Source: Caulobacter sp. (lineage in GTDB: Bacteria; Pseudomonadota; Alphaproteobacteria; Caulobacterales; Caulobacteraceae). Taken from it: DNA of 64,000 bases. The stretch is from assembly GCF_017744445.1 (NCBI RefSeq), contig NZ_JAGIBH010000009.1, forward strand, positions 1 through 64,000, written 5' to 3'. Below the pieces are notes generated by a model. It did not search any database. It saw only the letters and a list, made by a program, of their open reading frames with translations, and was not told where the DNA came from. Of this stretch, positions 42,619-50,982 are shown one piece after another (the stretch's first letter is position 1; each line of letters begins with the position of its first letter). A program made the translations under genes and the position numbers.

Positions 42619-43074
42619 TCAGCCGCGGCCGCGATAGGCCGGCACGCCCTGGTCGGGCAGCCACAGGCCTTCGGGCGGCGCGCCCGTCTGCCAGAACACG
42701 TCGATCGGGATGCCGCCGCGCGGATACCAGTAGCCGCCGATGCGCAGCCAGCGCGGCTGCGCGATCTCGACGATCTTGCGGCCGATCTTGACGGTGCAGT
42801 CCTCGTGGAACGAGCCGTGGTTGCGGAAGCTGGTCAGGTAGAGCTTCAGCGACTTGCTTTCGATCAGCCAGTCGCCCGGCGCGTAGTCGATCACGAGGTG
42901 GGCGAAGTCAGGTTGCCCCGTCACGGGGCACAAGGAGGTGAACTCCGGCGCGACGAAGCGGGCCAGGTACAGCGTGTCGCTCTGCGGATTGGGCACGCGC
43001 TCGAGGACGGCGGCCTCGGGGCTTTCGGGAGCGTCGACGACGCGGCCCAGCTGGGTGACGTTCAGATCGGTCAT
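42619..43074 (-). CDS. queF: NADPH-dependent 7-cyano-7-deazaguanine reductase
   Basis: QueF reduces preQ0 to preQ1 in queuosine biosynthesis, a tRNA wobble modification. The 151-residue protein is the short, unimodular type. Key residues are visible: Cys 49 in [13 protein letters not shown] (forms the thioimide with substrate), Asp 56, and the QueF motif ESKSLKLYL (72-80), followed by [10 protein letters not shown]. It stands alone with its own terminator; no other queuosine genes and no preQ1 riboswitch are seen here. Confidence 0.95.
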   Translation of the reverse strand: MTDLNVTQLGRVVDAPESPEAAVLERVPNPQSDTLYLARFVAPEFTSLCPVTGQPDFAHLVIDYAPGDWLIESKSLKLYLTSFRNHGSFHEDCTVKIGRKIVEIAQPRWLRIGGYWYPRGGIPIDVFWQTGAPPEGLWLPDQGVPAYRGRG

Positions 43075-43159
43075 CGCCGCGATTTAGGCCTCACGAGCCC
43101 AAGAGACAAGCCGCGCGGGGCTCGCTACAACGTCGCAAACAGATGTTCGGGAGATGATC

Positions 43160-43954
43160 ATGCGGGACTTCGACAGTTTCACGGTGGTGATCACGGGCGC
43201 GTCCACGGGCCTGGGCCGCGCGATCGCGGTCGAGGTGGCCCGCCGCGGCGCTGGCCTGGTGGTCGTCAACTACGCTCGCAGCGCGGACGAAGCCGCCGAG
43301 ACCGCCCGCCTGGTCGAGGCCGAGGGCAGCAAGGCCGTGCTGGTCCAGGGCGACGTCGCCAATGACGAGGACTGCAAGAAGATCGTCGCCGCCGCCGAGC
43401 CGACGGGCCGCATCGACGCCCTGTTCAACAACGCCGGCATGACCAAGTTCGCGCCCAATCACGCCGACCTGGACGCGGTGAATGCCGAGGACTTCCTCAA
43501 GCTCTATTCGGTCAATGTGGTCGGCGCCTTCCAGATGGTCCGCGCCGCACGCGCCCTGCTGGAGGCCGCGCCCGCGCCGGGCGCCGTGGTCAACACCGCC
43601 TCGATCGCCGGCGTGGTCGGCAACGGCTCCTCGGTGCCCTATGCCGCGTCCAAGGGCGCGATGACGACCATGACCCTGTCCCTGGCCCGAGCGTTGGGTC
43701 CGCGCATTCGCGTCAACGCCGTCAATCCGGGTTTCATCGATACGCCGTGGTTCAAGAACATGCCCGACGAGTCGCTGGAGCGCCTGCGGGCCGGCGCCGC
43801 GGCGGCCACGCCGCTGAAGGTCGCCTCGACCGCCGAGGACATCGCCGGCGCGGCCGTGTTCCTGGCCTCGCCCGCCTCGCGGCACGTCACCGGCGAGACT
43901 CTGTTAGTTGATGCGGGCCTGCATCTCGGCGGAGCGAGTCTTTCTATGCGGTAA
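43160..43954 (+). CDS. short-chain dehydrogenase/reductase
   Basis: A 264-residue NAD(P)-dependent SDR enzyme. Rossmann motif TGASTGLGRAIA, NNAG, catalytic Ser in VVNTASIAG, and YAASK (Tyr and Lys), then AVNPGFIDTPW. It is the classical FabG-like type; the substrate is not predictable. ATG 43160 is preferred over ATG 43154 because GGGAG then lies at a proper 6-base spacing. It is divergent from queF, 85 bases away. Confidence 0.9.
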   Translation: MRDFDSFTVVITGASTGLGRAIAVEVARRGAGLVVVNYARSADEAAETARLVEAEGSKAVLVQGDVANDEDCKKIVAAAEPTGRIDALFNNAGMTKFAPNHADLDAVNAEDFLKLYSVNVVGAFQMVRAARALLEAAPAPGAVVNTASIAGVVGNGSSVPYAASKGAMTTMTLSLARALGPRIRVNAVNPGFIDTPWFKNMPDESLERLRAGAAAATPLKVASTAEDIAGAAVFLASPASRHVTGETLLVDAGLHLGGASLSMR

Positions 43955-44100
43955 AAGCCACAGACAAGCTGCATTCGGTTTTCCGTTAGCTGTGGCTTCG
44001 CTGCGTACATTCTGAAGCAAAATCGTCACACACAGCCCAAACTTTAGGCGACAGCTGCCCTTCTTGCTGGCGTTCACCCTCCCTGTGATTGCACTTAAAG

Positions 44101-44160
44101 GCGCGACCCCGACAGATTTGACGGGGAAGCAAGGCGCTTGCAGGCGCCGTCGGGGTCCGG
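44101..44160 (+). promoter_or_regulatory. structured mRNA leader with two competing hairpins
   Basis: GACCCCGAC (44105-44113) can pair with GTCGGGGTC (44149-44157), enclosing a second stem GGCGC/GCGCC (44133-44137/44144-44148). Alternatively CCCCG (44107-44111) pairs with CGGGG (44122-44126). The two folds exclude each other and end about 40 bases before the start codon at 44201. The 246-base gap 43955-44200 holds no gene; the rest is presumed promoter and leader. Confidence 0.5.
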
Positions 44161-44200
44161 GAACCAACCCGGGAGACGACACAGAAAAGGGGATAGAACT

Positions 44201-44893
44201 ATGAAAGCCATGAAGATCGCGCTGGCCGCCGCCGCCGCCACCGTCGCCCTGTCGGGCGCCGCGATGGCCGAGGAGCTGAAGCTCTCGTACAACCTCGGCG
44301 TGACCAGCGACTACGTGTTCCGCGGCGTCAGCCAGACCCAGGAAGACCCGGCCATCCAGGGTGGCGTCGACGCCACCTACGGCATCGGCTACGCGGGCGT
44401 CTGGGCCTCGAACGTCGACTTCGGCGCCGATGACCCGACCGCCGAGATCGACTTCTACGCCGGCGTCCGCCCGACCATCGGCGACACCTCGCTGGACCTG
44501 GGCGTGCTGTACTACGGCTACGCTAAGGACAAGGGCCTGACGCCCGGTTCGTACAGCTACACCGAGTTCAAGGCCGCCGCCTCGCGTCCGGTCGGTCCGG
44601 CCACCTTCGGCCTGGCCGTCTACTACTCGCCGGAATTCCCGGGCAAGACCGGCAGCGCCGTGTACTACGAAGTCAACGGCTCGGTCCCGCTGATGGACAA
44701 GCTGACGATGAGCGGCGCCCTGGGCCACCAGGAAATCAACCACGCTGGCGACTACGCCACCTGGAACCTGGGCGTCACCTACGCCGTGACCGAAAAGCTG
44801 GGCCTGGACATCCGTTACTCGGACACCGACGAGCACAGCTACGGCAAGATCTACGACAGCCGCGTGGCCGTCAGCCTGAAGGCCGCGTTCTAA
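44201..44893 (+). CDS. outer-membrane beta-barrel protein (TorF family, TIGR02001-like)
   Basis: A 230-residue exported protein: signal peptide (1-23, cleavage after AMA), then alternating amphipathic strands opening with YNLGVTSDYVFRGVSQTQ, the signature of this conserved proteobacterial outer-membrane family, and ending in an aromatic residue (KAAF) as barrel proteins do. Its precise role is unknown; members are often abundant and regulated by metal or nutrient status. AAAGGGGAT precedes ATG 44201. A long leader with competing hairpins lies upstream. Confidence 0.82.
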   Translation: MKAMKIALAAAAATVALSGAAMAEELKLSYNLGVTSDYVFRGVSQTQEDPAIQGGVDATYGIGYAGVWASNVDFGADDPTAEIDFYAGVRPTIGDTSLDLGVLYYGYAKDKGLTPGSYSYTEFKAAASRPVGPATFGLAVYYSPEFPGKTGSAVYYEVNGSVPLMDKLTMSGALGHQEINHAGDYATWNLGVTYAVTEKLGLDIRYSDTDEHSYGKIYDSRVAVSLKAAF

Positions 44894-44918
44894 GCCTTAA
44901 GGTTTAGGATCGAAGACG

Positions 44919-44951
44919 AAGCCGCCCTGGTTCCCCCGGGGCAGCTTTTTC
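44919..44951 (+). terminator. intrinsic terminator of the outer-membrane protein gene
   Basis: AAGCCGCCC (44919-44927) pairs, with one mismatch, with GGGCAGCTT (44939-44947), followed by a TTTTTC run. It lies 26 bases after the stop codon. Confidence 0.65.
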
Positions 44952-44972
44952 TTTGCCTAGTCAGGCGGCTCT

Positions 44973-46253
44973 CTATGCCTGTGGCGCTTGCGGCGGCCGC
45001 ATCGCCAGCACGGCGACGAACACCACCGCCGTCACCGCAGCGAACAGCTGGAAGGTCGGCGCGAAGCCGCCCAGCCGGTCGCGCATGGCCCCGGCGATGA
45101 ACGGTCCCGCCGCCGAGACCGCGCCGACCAGGCAGGTCAGCGAGAACAGCTCCAGGTTCGACTGGCGGCCGTAGTAGTTCAGCAGCAGTACGGTCACGGC
45201 CAGCACGGTCAGGCCAAAGCCGACGCCCGTGCCGATGGCGTAGACCAGCATCAAGACCGGGCTCGCCGCATGGGCCAGGGCCAGCAGGCCGACAACCAGC
45301 ATCCCCTGCGCGAAGACCAGCAGCCAACGCGGGTCGACACGGTCGCCTAGAGCGCCGCCGGCCAGTCGGGCCAGGGTCTGCATCAGGGATTCCAGGCTCA
45401 GCATCTTGGCGGCCAGGGCGGCGGCGGCCACGGCCGCGACACCGGCGGCGACACCCAGCTCCGTCAGGTGGCTGACCGAGACGCTGGCCACGGTCACCCC
45501 GACCAGCAGGTGCGAGAAGTAGGCGGCGACCAGGATGTAGAACTGCGGCGTGCGCAGGGCCTGCTGAACCGTCCACTCGTGCGACGTCCGATAGACGCGG
45601 GCGTCGGCGGGCGCCTCGCGGGCCTCCTGCTCGACTTCCAGGTCGACTTCGTGGGCGGCTTCGGCGAGCCACTTGGAGCCGCCGACCATTAAGGCGCAGA
45701 CCAGACCTACAGCCGCGGCCAGCGCCGCCTGGACGATCCAGTACAGCCGCCAGTCATTGCCGCTGCCGCCCATCAGGGTCAGGGCCATCCACGGCCCGGC
45801 CGCTCCCCCCAGCGAACCGAAGGTGAAATAGATCCCGAACGGCAGGGCGCGCTTGCGGAACAACGACGACAGCACGTGCGTGCCGGGGATCAGGGCCGCC
45901 ATCTGGAAGCCGACGCCGCACGCGGCCGCGCCGACATAGTAGCTGAGCAGGCTCTCGGAATTGGCCAGCCCCAGGAACCCGCCCGCCAGCACCGCCGCCC
46001 CCGCCAGCAGGGTGCCGCGCACGCCGATCTTGCGGATCAGGATCGCAGGCAGCCACGACGAGGCGCCGGTGAAGACGCCCAGCACGGAAAAGCCCAGAAA
46101 GGCCTTCTCGAAGCTCCACTTCAGCTCGCCGATCATCGCCGGCAAAACGACGCCCAGCGAGCCGTAGGTCGAGGCGGTGATCAGGAACAGCAGCAGGCTG
46201 AACCCCGCCAGCAGCAGCCACGGACGGAAGCGGTCTTCTTCGGTCTTCGTCAC
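44973..46253 (-). CDS. MFS transporter co-transcribed with the TonB-dependent receptor
   Basis: A 426-residue, 12-helix major facilitator protein. It begins at GTG 46253, two bases after the receptor stop codon; the frame is also open from ATG 46286 inside the receptor gene. Pairing with an outer-membrane receptor suggests it carries the same ligand, or a breakdown product, across the inner membrane. Motifs include GVRGTLLAGAAVLAGGFLGL and GGALGDRVDPRW (the loop 8-9 D-R/K signature). Substrate unknown. Confidence 0.83.
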   Translation of the reverse strand: MTKTEEDRFRPWLLLAGFSLLLFLITASTYGSLGVVLPAMIGELKWSFEKAFLGFSVLGVFTGASSWLPAILIRKIGVRGTLLAGAAVLAGGFLGLANSESLLSYYVGAAACGVGFQMAALIPGTHVLSSLFRKRALPFGIYFTFGSLGGAAGPWMALTLMGGSGNDWRLYWIVQAALAAAVGLVCALMVGGSKWLAEAAHEVDLEVEQEAREAPADARVYRTSHEWTVQQALRTPQFYILVAAYFSHLLVGVTVASVSVSHLTELGVAAGVAAVAAAALAAKMLSLESLMQTLARLAGGALGDRVDPRWLLVFAQGMLVVGLLALAHAASPVLMLVYAIGTGVGFGLTVLAVTVLLLNYYGRQSNLELFSLTCLVGAVSAAGPFIAGAMRDRLGGFAPTFQLFAAVTAVVFVAVLAMRPPQAPQA

Positions 46254-46255
46254 GA

Positions 46256-48652
46256 TCAGAACGTCCGCTTCAGGGTGGCCCGCCACTCGCGCCCCTTCCC
46301 CGGCAAGGCGCCGAGGTTGGCGTAGGTGTCGGCGTCCGGGGTGAAATAGAACTTGTCGAAGAGGTTATCGATGTTGACCGACAGGGTGTACGGGCCACGG
46401 TTCACGAAAGCTGAAGCATTGACCAGGCTGTAGGCCGGATAGCGCACCGCGTTCTGCACTGTGCCCGCCGTGCGGCTGACATGGCTGACCCCGACGGTCG
46501 CGCCCGCCTGGCCCCAGCCATAGCCCTTGCTGGTATAGGTCCCGTACAGGCTGACCACCGACTTGGGCGTCAGGGTGTAGGCGTAGTCGCCGCTCCGTCC
46601 CGGCAGGCTGTTGAAGGCCCACACCACGTATGAGCCGCCATAGCCCTGCGCGCCCGGCACGCCGGCGGCATAGGCCGGGATATACTGGAACGACGTATCG
46701 GGCCCCTTCACCGTCGTGCGCTGGCTGTTGCCGGCGAAGGTGAAGGACAGGCGCTCGGACGCCAGCCAGCGGACTTCCAGCTCCACGCCCTTGGCCCGCG
46801 TGCCCTGCACGGTGGGCGGCGAGATGGCGCCGGCGATCTGGGTGCGGTTCTGCTCGTAGGCGGCCAGCGAGCCGATCAGGGTCCCGCGCAGCAACTGGAA
46901 CTTCACGCCGGCCTCGGTCAGGTCCGAGCTCGACAGCCACGAGCCGTCGGCCACCAGGTTCGGGGCGACGTCGCCGGCCTGACTCATCTCCAGCGCGGCG
47001 GCCTTGGCGTAGCTGACATAGGGCATCAGGCCGATCGGCAGCTTGTAGGTCAGGCTGGCGCTGTAGGTGGCCTTGTCGCGGTCGCCCTTCTGCAGGCCGG
47101 CGGGCACATAGGACAGGATGCCGGTGTCCTGGCTCTCGACGCTGTAGTGGTCCCAGCGACCGCCCAAAACGAGGTTCAGCCGGCCGACGTCGATGTCGGA
47201 GGTGACGAAGACGCCCGTCTGCTTCCACTTGGAGCGGTTGTCGTTCTCCCACTGCACGCCGATGCCGCCCGGCTCGGTGTCGAACGGGCTGTCGATGGTG
47301 TCCGTGGCGGTCGCGCCAAAGCTGATGTCGCGACGGTCCAGGGCGATCAGGCCGCTGTTGTAGCTCTCGCGCCGACGGCCCTCGAACCAGCGGTGCGAGC
47401 CGCCGACCAGGGTGTGGGCGCGCACCGCGCCGACATCGGTCAGGAAGGCGTAGGTCAGGCGGATCTCGCTGACCTTGGCGTCGACCGCCGAAGGGTAGCC
47501 GTACGAAACGAACCGCTTGTTGTCCTGGCGGTCGTGGAACAGCTGCAGCTTGATCGAGCGGTCGTTCCCAAGGTCCTTGGCTAGATCGAAGTACAGCGTC
47601 TGGGTGTTGGTCTTCGAGAAGTCGGCCGGGCTGATATAGACCGTGCGACGATCCAGCTTCGTTGTGCCGACGCCGACATCCAGGGCGTGGGCCGCGTCGC
47701 TGGTCGGGAAGCCGTAGTACGGCAGGTACAGGGCGCTGGCATAGGGATAGGCCCCGATCTCGTTGGGGGTGAGCTTGCCGTTGCCGTCCAGGTCCTTCAG
47801 CGTCGTGTCGCGGCCGGTGATGTAGGTGCGATTGTCGATCAGGTCCTGGGTCAGGCGGTTCCAGCCCGGCGTCTGTACGTCGCCTTCCGAGTGGAACACC
47901 ATGCCGCCGAAGGCCGTGCTCCAGCCGTTCCCAAGGTCGAAGTCGGACGAGACTTCCAGCGTCTGGTGACGCGGATAGATCCCCTTGTAATAGCTGTGAC
48001 TGTCCTCGGCCTCGCCATAGACCCACACGCCACCCTCAGCGCGGCCCAGCGACACCGGCGCGCCGAACTGGCCAGTGACCAGCTTCTTGTTGTAGCTGCC
48101 GAAGGTGGCTGTCACCTCCCCTTCCGGCCCGGCCAGGAAGCGGCCCTCGTCGCGGGCGGACTTCGGGATGAAGTTGACCAGGCCGCCGACCTTGCCGGCG
48201 CCATAGACCGGGGTCGGCGGGCCGCGCAGGATCTCGATGCGCGAGGCCCCGCCGATCGGGGTGGAATAGGTCCCGCGGTTCTCCACCCGCTTGAAGCCGC
48301 GGAAGTAGTTCTCGGCCAGGGTGCCGCGGATGTTGAGCGCACCGGGCACGCCGTAGAAGCTGGCGGTATGGGTCCCCGGCGAGACCTTGGTCGCGCCGTC
48401 CAGGGTCAGCACGCCGTAGCGCTCGAGCGTCAGGTCGCTGACTAGGCTGGCCGAACGCGGCGTCTCGATCAGCGGCTTGGCGATGCCGAAAACCGTCTGG
48501 CTGGGCTGCTTCTCCAGCAGGCCCGCCTTGTCCCGCGCCACGATGATCACGGCGTCGACCTGATCGGCGACCTGGGTCTCCGCCAGCACGGGCGACGCCA
48601 GCAGGGCCAGGGCGGAAGCGGACAGAAGCGCGGTCTTGAACATCGGGAGCAT
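46256..48652 (-). CDS. TonB-dependent outer-membrane receptor
   Basis: A receptor of about 798 residues that imports a ligand with energy from TonB. Signal peptide (cleavage after VLAE region), plug domain (about 45-180, with IEILRGPPTPVYGAGKVGG, as in siderophore receptors) and a C-terminal barrel ending WRATLKRTF. It resembles ferric-siderophore receptors, but Caulobacter uses such receptors for many nutrients and the GntR neighbour argues for a carbon compound. The start is ambiguous: GTG 48661, ATG 48652 and ATG 48643 are in frame. It is translated with the MFS gene. Confidence 0.88.
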   Translation of the reverse strand: MLPMFKTALLSASALALLASPVLAETQVADQVDAVIIVARDKAGLLEKQPSQTVFGIAKPLIETPRSASLVSDLTLERYGVLTLDGATKVSPGTHTASFYGVPGALNIRGTLAENYFRGFKRVENRGTYSTPIGGASRIEILRGPPTPVYGAGKVGGLVNFIPKSARDEGRFLAGPEGEVTATFGSYNKKLVTGQFGAPVSLGRAEGGVWVYGEAEDSHSYYKGIYPRHQTLEVSSDFDLGNGWSTAFGGMVFHSEGDVQTPGWNRLTQDLIDNRTYITGRDTTLKDLDGNGKLTPNEIGAYPYASALYLPYYGFPTSDAAHALDVGVGTTKLDRRTVYISPADFSKTNTQTLYFDLAKDLGNDRSIKLQLFHDRQDNKRFVSYGYPSAVDAKVSEIRLTYAFLTDVGAVRAHTLVGGSHRWFEGRRRESYNSGLIALDRRDISFGATATDTIDSPFDTEPGGIGVQWENDNRSKWKQTGVFVTSDIDVGRLNLVLGGRWDHYSVESQDTGILSYVPAGLQKGDRDKATYSASLTYKLPIGLMPYVSYAKAAALEMSQAGDVAPNLVADGSWLSSSDLTEAGVKFQLLRGTLIGSLAAYEQNRTQIAGAISPPTVQGTRAKGVELEVRWLASERLSFTFAGNSQRTTVKGPDTSFQYIPAYAAGVPGAQGYGGSYVVWAFNSLPGRSGDYAYTLTPKSVVSLYGTYTSKGYGWGQAGATVGVSHVSRTAGTVQNAVRYPAYSLVNASAFVNRGPYTLSVNIDNLFDKFYFTPDADTYANLGALPGKGREWRATLKRTF

Positions 48653-48690
48653 AGCCTTCACGCCACCGGGTTCCGGCGGTTCACGCCCCG

Positions 48691-48737
48691 ATATCTGGGA
48701 ACGCCATGACCTTCGTCAAAATGCCTTCTGACATTTT
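48691..48737 (-). promoter_or_regulatory. promoter and candidate GntR operator before the TonB receptor
   Basis: On the minus strand TTGACG (48719-48714), 17-nt spacer, AGATAT (48696-48691) precede the receptor. The inverted repeat AAAATG-N8-CATTTT (48718-48737) touches the -35 box. Its symmetry and position fit an operator for the adjacent GntR-family regulator; no Fur box is visible. Confidence 0.5.
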
Positions 48738-48791
48738 AGTTTAGATTGCGAAGGCGCTGTGGCGCCAATGCCTCAGCTTCCGTAAGGGCGG

Positions 48792-49511
48792 CTAGGCGGC
48801 GCCGACGTGCGGCCGGGTCTGGGCTTCGGGCTGGACATTCAGGATGCGCAGCATGGCCAGGCGCGAGGCCTCGGCGTCGCCGCCGGCGATGACGCGGGCG
48901 ACCTGGCGGTGCTCCTCGATCTCGTCCATCAGCTCCTGCTCGGTGGCGCCGTTGAACGAGAACACCCAGAAGCGGGCGGCCTTGTGCTGCAGGGGGATCA
49001 GGATCCGAGCCAGGGCCAGGTTGCCCGAGGCCCGCGCCACCAGGGCGTGAAAGCGCAGGTCCATCGCCACCAGGGCCGGCAGATCGCAGGTCCTGGCCGC
49101 CGCCTCGCCTTCGGCGAAGACGTCGTACATGGCCTGGGCCTCGGCCTTGGAGGCGTTGCGGGCGGCCAGCTGGGCGCAGTGCGGCTCGATCAGCACGCGA
49201 GCGTCATAACCCTGGCGCAGCTCGACCAGGTCCAGCGGCGCGACCATGGTGCCAGAGCGGGCGCGGCGGATGACCAGGCCTTCCAGCGCCAGACGCCCCA
49301 GGGCGTCACGCACCCCGGCCAGGCCGGTGTCGTAGTGGGCGGCCAGCGACTGCTCGTCCAGCCGCGCGCCCGCCGGCAGAACGCCCAGGATCAGGTCCAG
49401 CAGGATCCGCTCATAGACCTTGGTCTTCTGCAGGTCGGGCGACCAGTCCTCGAGACCCGAGGAGTTGGCGACGTCCAGCACCAGGGTGCGGTTCAGCGAA
49501 GGCGAGGCCAT
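48792..49511 (-). CDS. GntR family regulator (FadR subfamily, FCD domain)
   Basis: A 239-residue regulator: winged helix (about 30-95; VYERILLDLILGVLPAGARLDE opens the domain, ALGRLALEGLVIRRARSGTMV is the recognition/wing part) followed by an all-helical FCD effector domain (about 105-225) with metal/ligand residues such as the His of MDLRFHALVARAS and EEHRQV. It is directly upstream of the TonB receptor and MFS genes in the same orientation and probably controls them via the palindrome at 48718-48737. GGATCG precedes the ATG. Confidence 0.88.
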   Translation of the reverse strand: MASPSLNRTLVLDVANSSGLEDWSPDLQKTKVYERILLDLILGVLPAGARLDEQSLAAHYDTGLAGVRDALGRLALEGLVIRRARSGTMVAPLDLVELRQGYDARVLIEPHCAQLAARNASKAEAQAMYDVFAEGEAAARTCDLPALVAMDLRFHALVARASGNLALARILIPLQHKAARFWVFSFNGATEQELMDEIEEHRQVARVIAGGDAEASRLAMLRILNVQPEAQTRPHVGAA

Positions 49512-49574
49512 GAGCGATCCGTGAAAAGCGGTCGCTGATAGGTAGTGTGAAATTTCAGAAGTGGCGAGTCCGGA

Positions 49575-50378
49575 TCAGAACGCCGGCACCACCGCCCCGG
49601 CGTACTTCTTCTCCAGGAACGCCTTCACGTCCGGCGAGGTCAGGGCGGCGGCCAGTTTCTGGACGCGCGGGTCGTCCTTGTTGTCCGGGCGGCCGACCAG
49701 GTAGTTCACGTACGGGCTGGTCTTGTCCTCGGCGATCAAGGCGTCCTTGGACGGGTTCAGCTTGGCGTCCAGAGCGTAGTTGGTGTTGATCACCGCCAGG
49801 TCGACCTGGTTGAGGATCCGCGGCAGGGCCGGCGCTTCCAGCTCCTTGAACTTCAGGTTCTTGGGGTTGCTGGTGATGTCCTTCAGGGTCGACAGGTCGC
49901 TGGCGTTCTTCAGGGTGATGATGTTGTTGCGGGCCAGCAGCAGCAGGCTGCGAGCTTCGGTGCTGGCGTCATTGGGGATGGCGACGGTGGCGCCGTTCGG
50001 GACTTCGGCGATCGACTTCCACTTGGTCGAATAGGCGCCGATCGGCTCGACGTGCACGCCGGTGATGGTCACCAGGTTGGTGCCATGGTCGCGATTGAAG
50101 TCCTCCAGATACGGCAGGGTCTGGAAGTAGCTGACGTCGATGCGCTTCTCGGCGACCTGGGTGTTGGGCTGGACGTAGTCGTTGAACACCTTGATCTCGA
50201 TGTTCAGCCCCTCGGCCGCCAGCTTCGGCTTGATGAACTCCAGCACCTCGGCATGCGGCACGGCGGTGGCGGCCACGATCAGGGTATTGGCGGCGTCGGC
50301 CTTGGGCTCCTTGGGCCCGCAAGCAGCCAGAGTCATGGCGGCGAGGCCGAGAACGAGAATAGCGCGGCGGGCGACCAT
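49575..50378 (-). CDS. metQ: D-methionine-binding lipoprotein MetQ (NlpA family)
   Basis: The substrate-binding part of the methionine importer, 267 residues. Signal peptide with lipobox LAAC (Cys about 20), then LIVAATAVPHAEVLEFIKPK, the NlpA-family opening, and VDVSYFQTLPYLEDFN-type sequence (here IDVSYFQTLPYL). ATG 50378 is chosen since GGAG lies 8 bases upstream and the signal peptide begins there. It lies after metN-metI-orf in the same direction, separated from them by a 259-base region with a palindromic element and a folded leader, which may set MetQ levels separately. Confidence 0.9.
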   Translation of the reverse strand: MVARRAILVLGLAAMTLAACGPKEPKADAANTLIVAATAVPHAEVLEFIKPKLAAEGLNIEIKVFNDYVQPNTQVAEKRIDVSYFQTLPYLEDFNRDHGTNLVTITGVHVEPIGAYSTKWKSIAEVPNGATVAIPNDASTEARSLLLLARNNIITLKNASDLSTLKDITSNPKNLKFKELEAPALPRILNQVDLAVINTNYALDAKLNPSKDALIAEDKTSPYVNYLVGRPDNKDDPRVQKLAAALTSPDVKAFLEKKYAGAVVPAF

Positions 50379-50397
50379 GAACGGCTCCATAAGGCGA

Positions 50398-50451
50398 TCT
50401 GACGGGTAGGGTTTTGCCCGTTCAGGCGCGTCAGAGGAAATCAGATTTCCT
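50398..50451 (-). promoter_or_regulatory. folded leader before metQ
   Basis: CGTCAGA (50429-50435) and TCTGACG (50398-50404) are perfect inverted 7-mers. The inner pair ACGGG (50402-50406) / CCCGT (50417-50421) competes for the same bases, and upstream ATTTCCT/AGGAAAT (50435-50451) forms another stem. The sequence does not match SAM riboswitches I know. It ends about 20 bases before metQ and may regulate its translation. Confidence 0.4.
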
Positions 50452-50495
50452 GGGGGATGGTCGAGAAGACTCCGAATATTTCCCAGCATCCTGCC

Positions 50496-50625
50496 TTCCT
50501 AGGCCTTGTGCCTAGGACCCATGCGTCCACGCGCAGTGAGGAGCAGGATTGGCGACCACGATGCCGGGCACGCCCTCCACACGGAGCCAAGCCGCGCCAT
50601 GGGTCCTAGGCACAAGGCCTAGGAA
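50496..50625. repeat. 130-bp element with perfect 28-bp inverted ends
   Basis: The left end (50496-50523, beginning TTCCTAGGCCTTGTGCCTAG) is the exact reverse complement of the right end (50598-50625). Each end contains its own palindrome CCTAGGC-CTTGT-GCCTAGG. The 74-base middle is not protein-coding. Structure resembles a miniature inverted-repeat element or a REP-type doublet; it is the only copy of this family in the window. Confidence 0.75.
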
Positions 50626-50637
50626 AACAAGTAAGGA

Positions 50638-50982
50638 TCAATCGTCGTCGTTGGCCGCGTCAGGAACGTCGGGCAGGCCGTGGATGATCCAGTTGGCCAC
50701 GAAGTCGGGCTTGTCGCCTTCCAGGGTGGTCACGCCGGCTTCGGCGGGCTGGATGGCCGAGGTCTGGGGCGGCAGGGTGTAGGTGTCGCCGTCGTGCTCG
50801 CCCATCAGGTCCAGCACGATGCCCTCGGCCTCGGTAGCGTCGATGACCACGCCGAAGAACTGCTGGCGCTCCTGCACCTCGCCGTCGTCGTCTAGGAAGG
50901 TCAGGTTCATCAGCAGGGTCTTGCCGATCAGCGTCTCGGCGAAGGCGGCGTCCCAGTGGAGGTCTTCGTGTTCGTCGGTCAT
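50638..50982 (-). CDS. acidic protein encoded between metI and metQ
   Basis: A 114-residue acidic cytoplasmic protein (MTDEHEDLHWDAAFAETLIG at the start, DVPDAANDDD at the end). It is predicted to be mostly beta-strand with phrases such as LLMNLTFLDDDGEVQERQQFFG and GIVLDLMGEHDGDTYTLPPQ. I do not recognise a named family. Its start overlaps the metI stop by ATGA (50982), so it is part of the methionine-importer operon. A regulator or unrelated passenger are both possible. Confidence 0.8.
   Translation of the reverse strand: MTDEHEDLHWDAAFAETLIGKTLLMNLTFLDDDGEVQERQQFFGVVIDATEAEGIVLDLMGEHDGDTYTLPPQTSAIQPAEAGVTTLEGDKPDFVANWIIHGLPDVPDAANDDD

Noticed and set aside
42359..43160. preQ1 riboswitch near queF
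   Set aside because: The region upstream of queF (43075-43159) shows no short pseudoknot-like C-rich/A-rich pattern.
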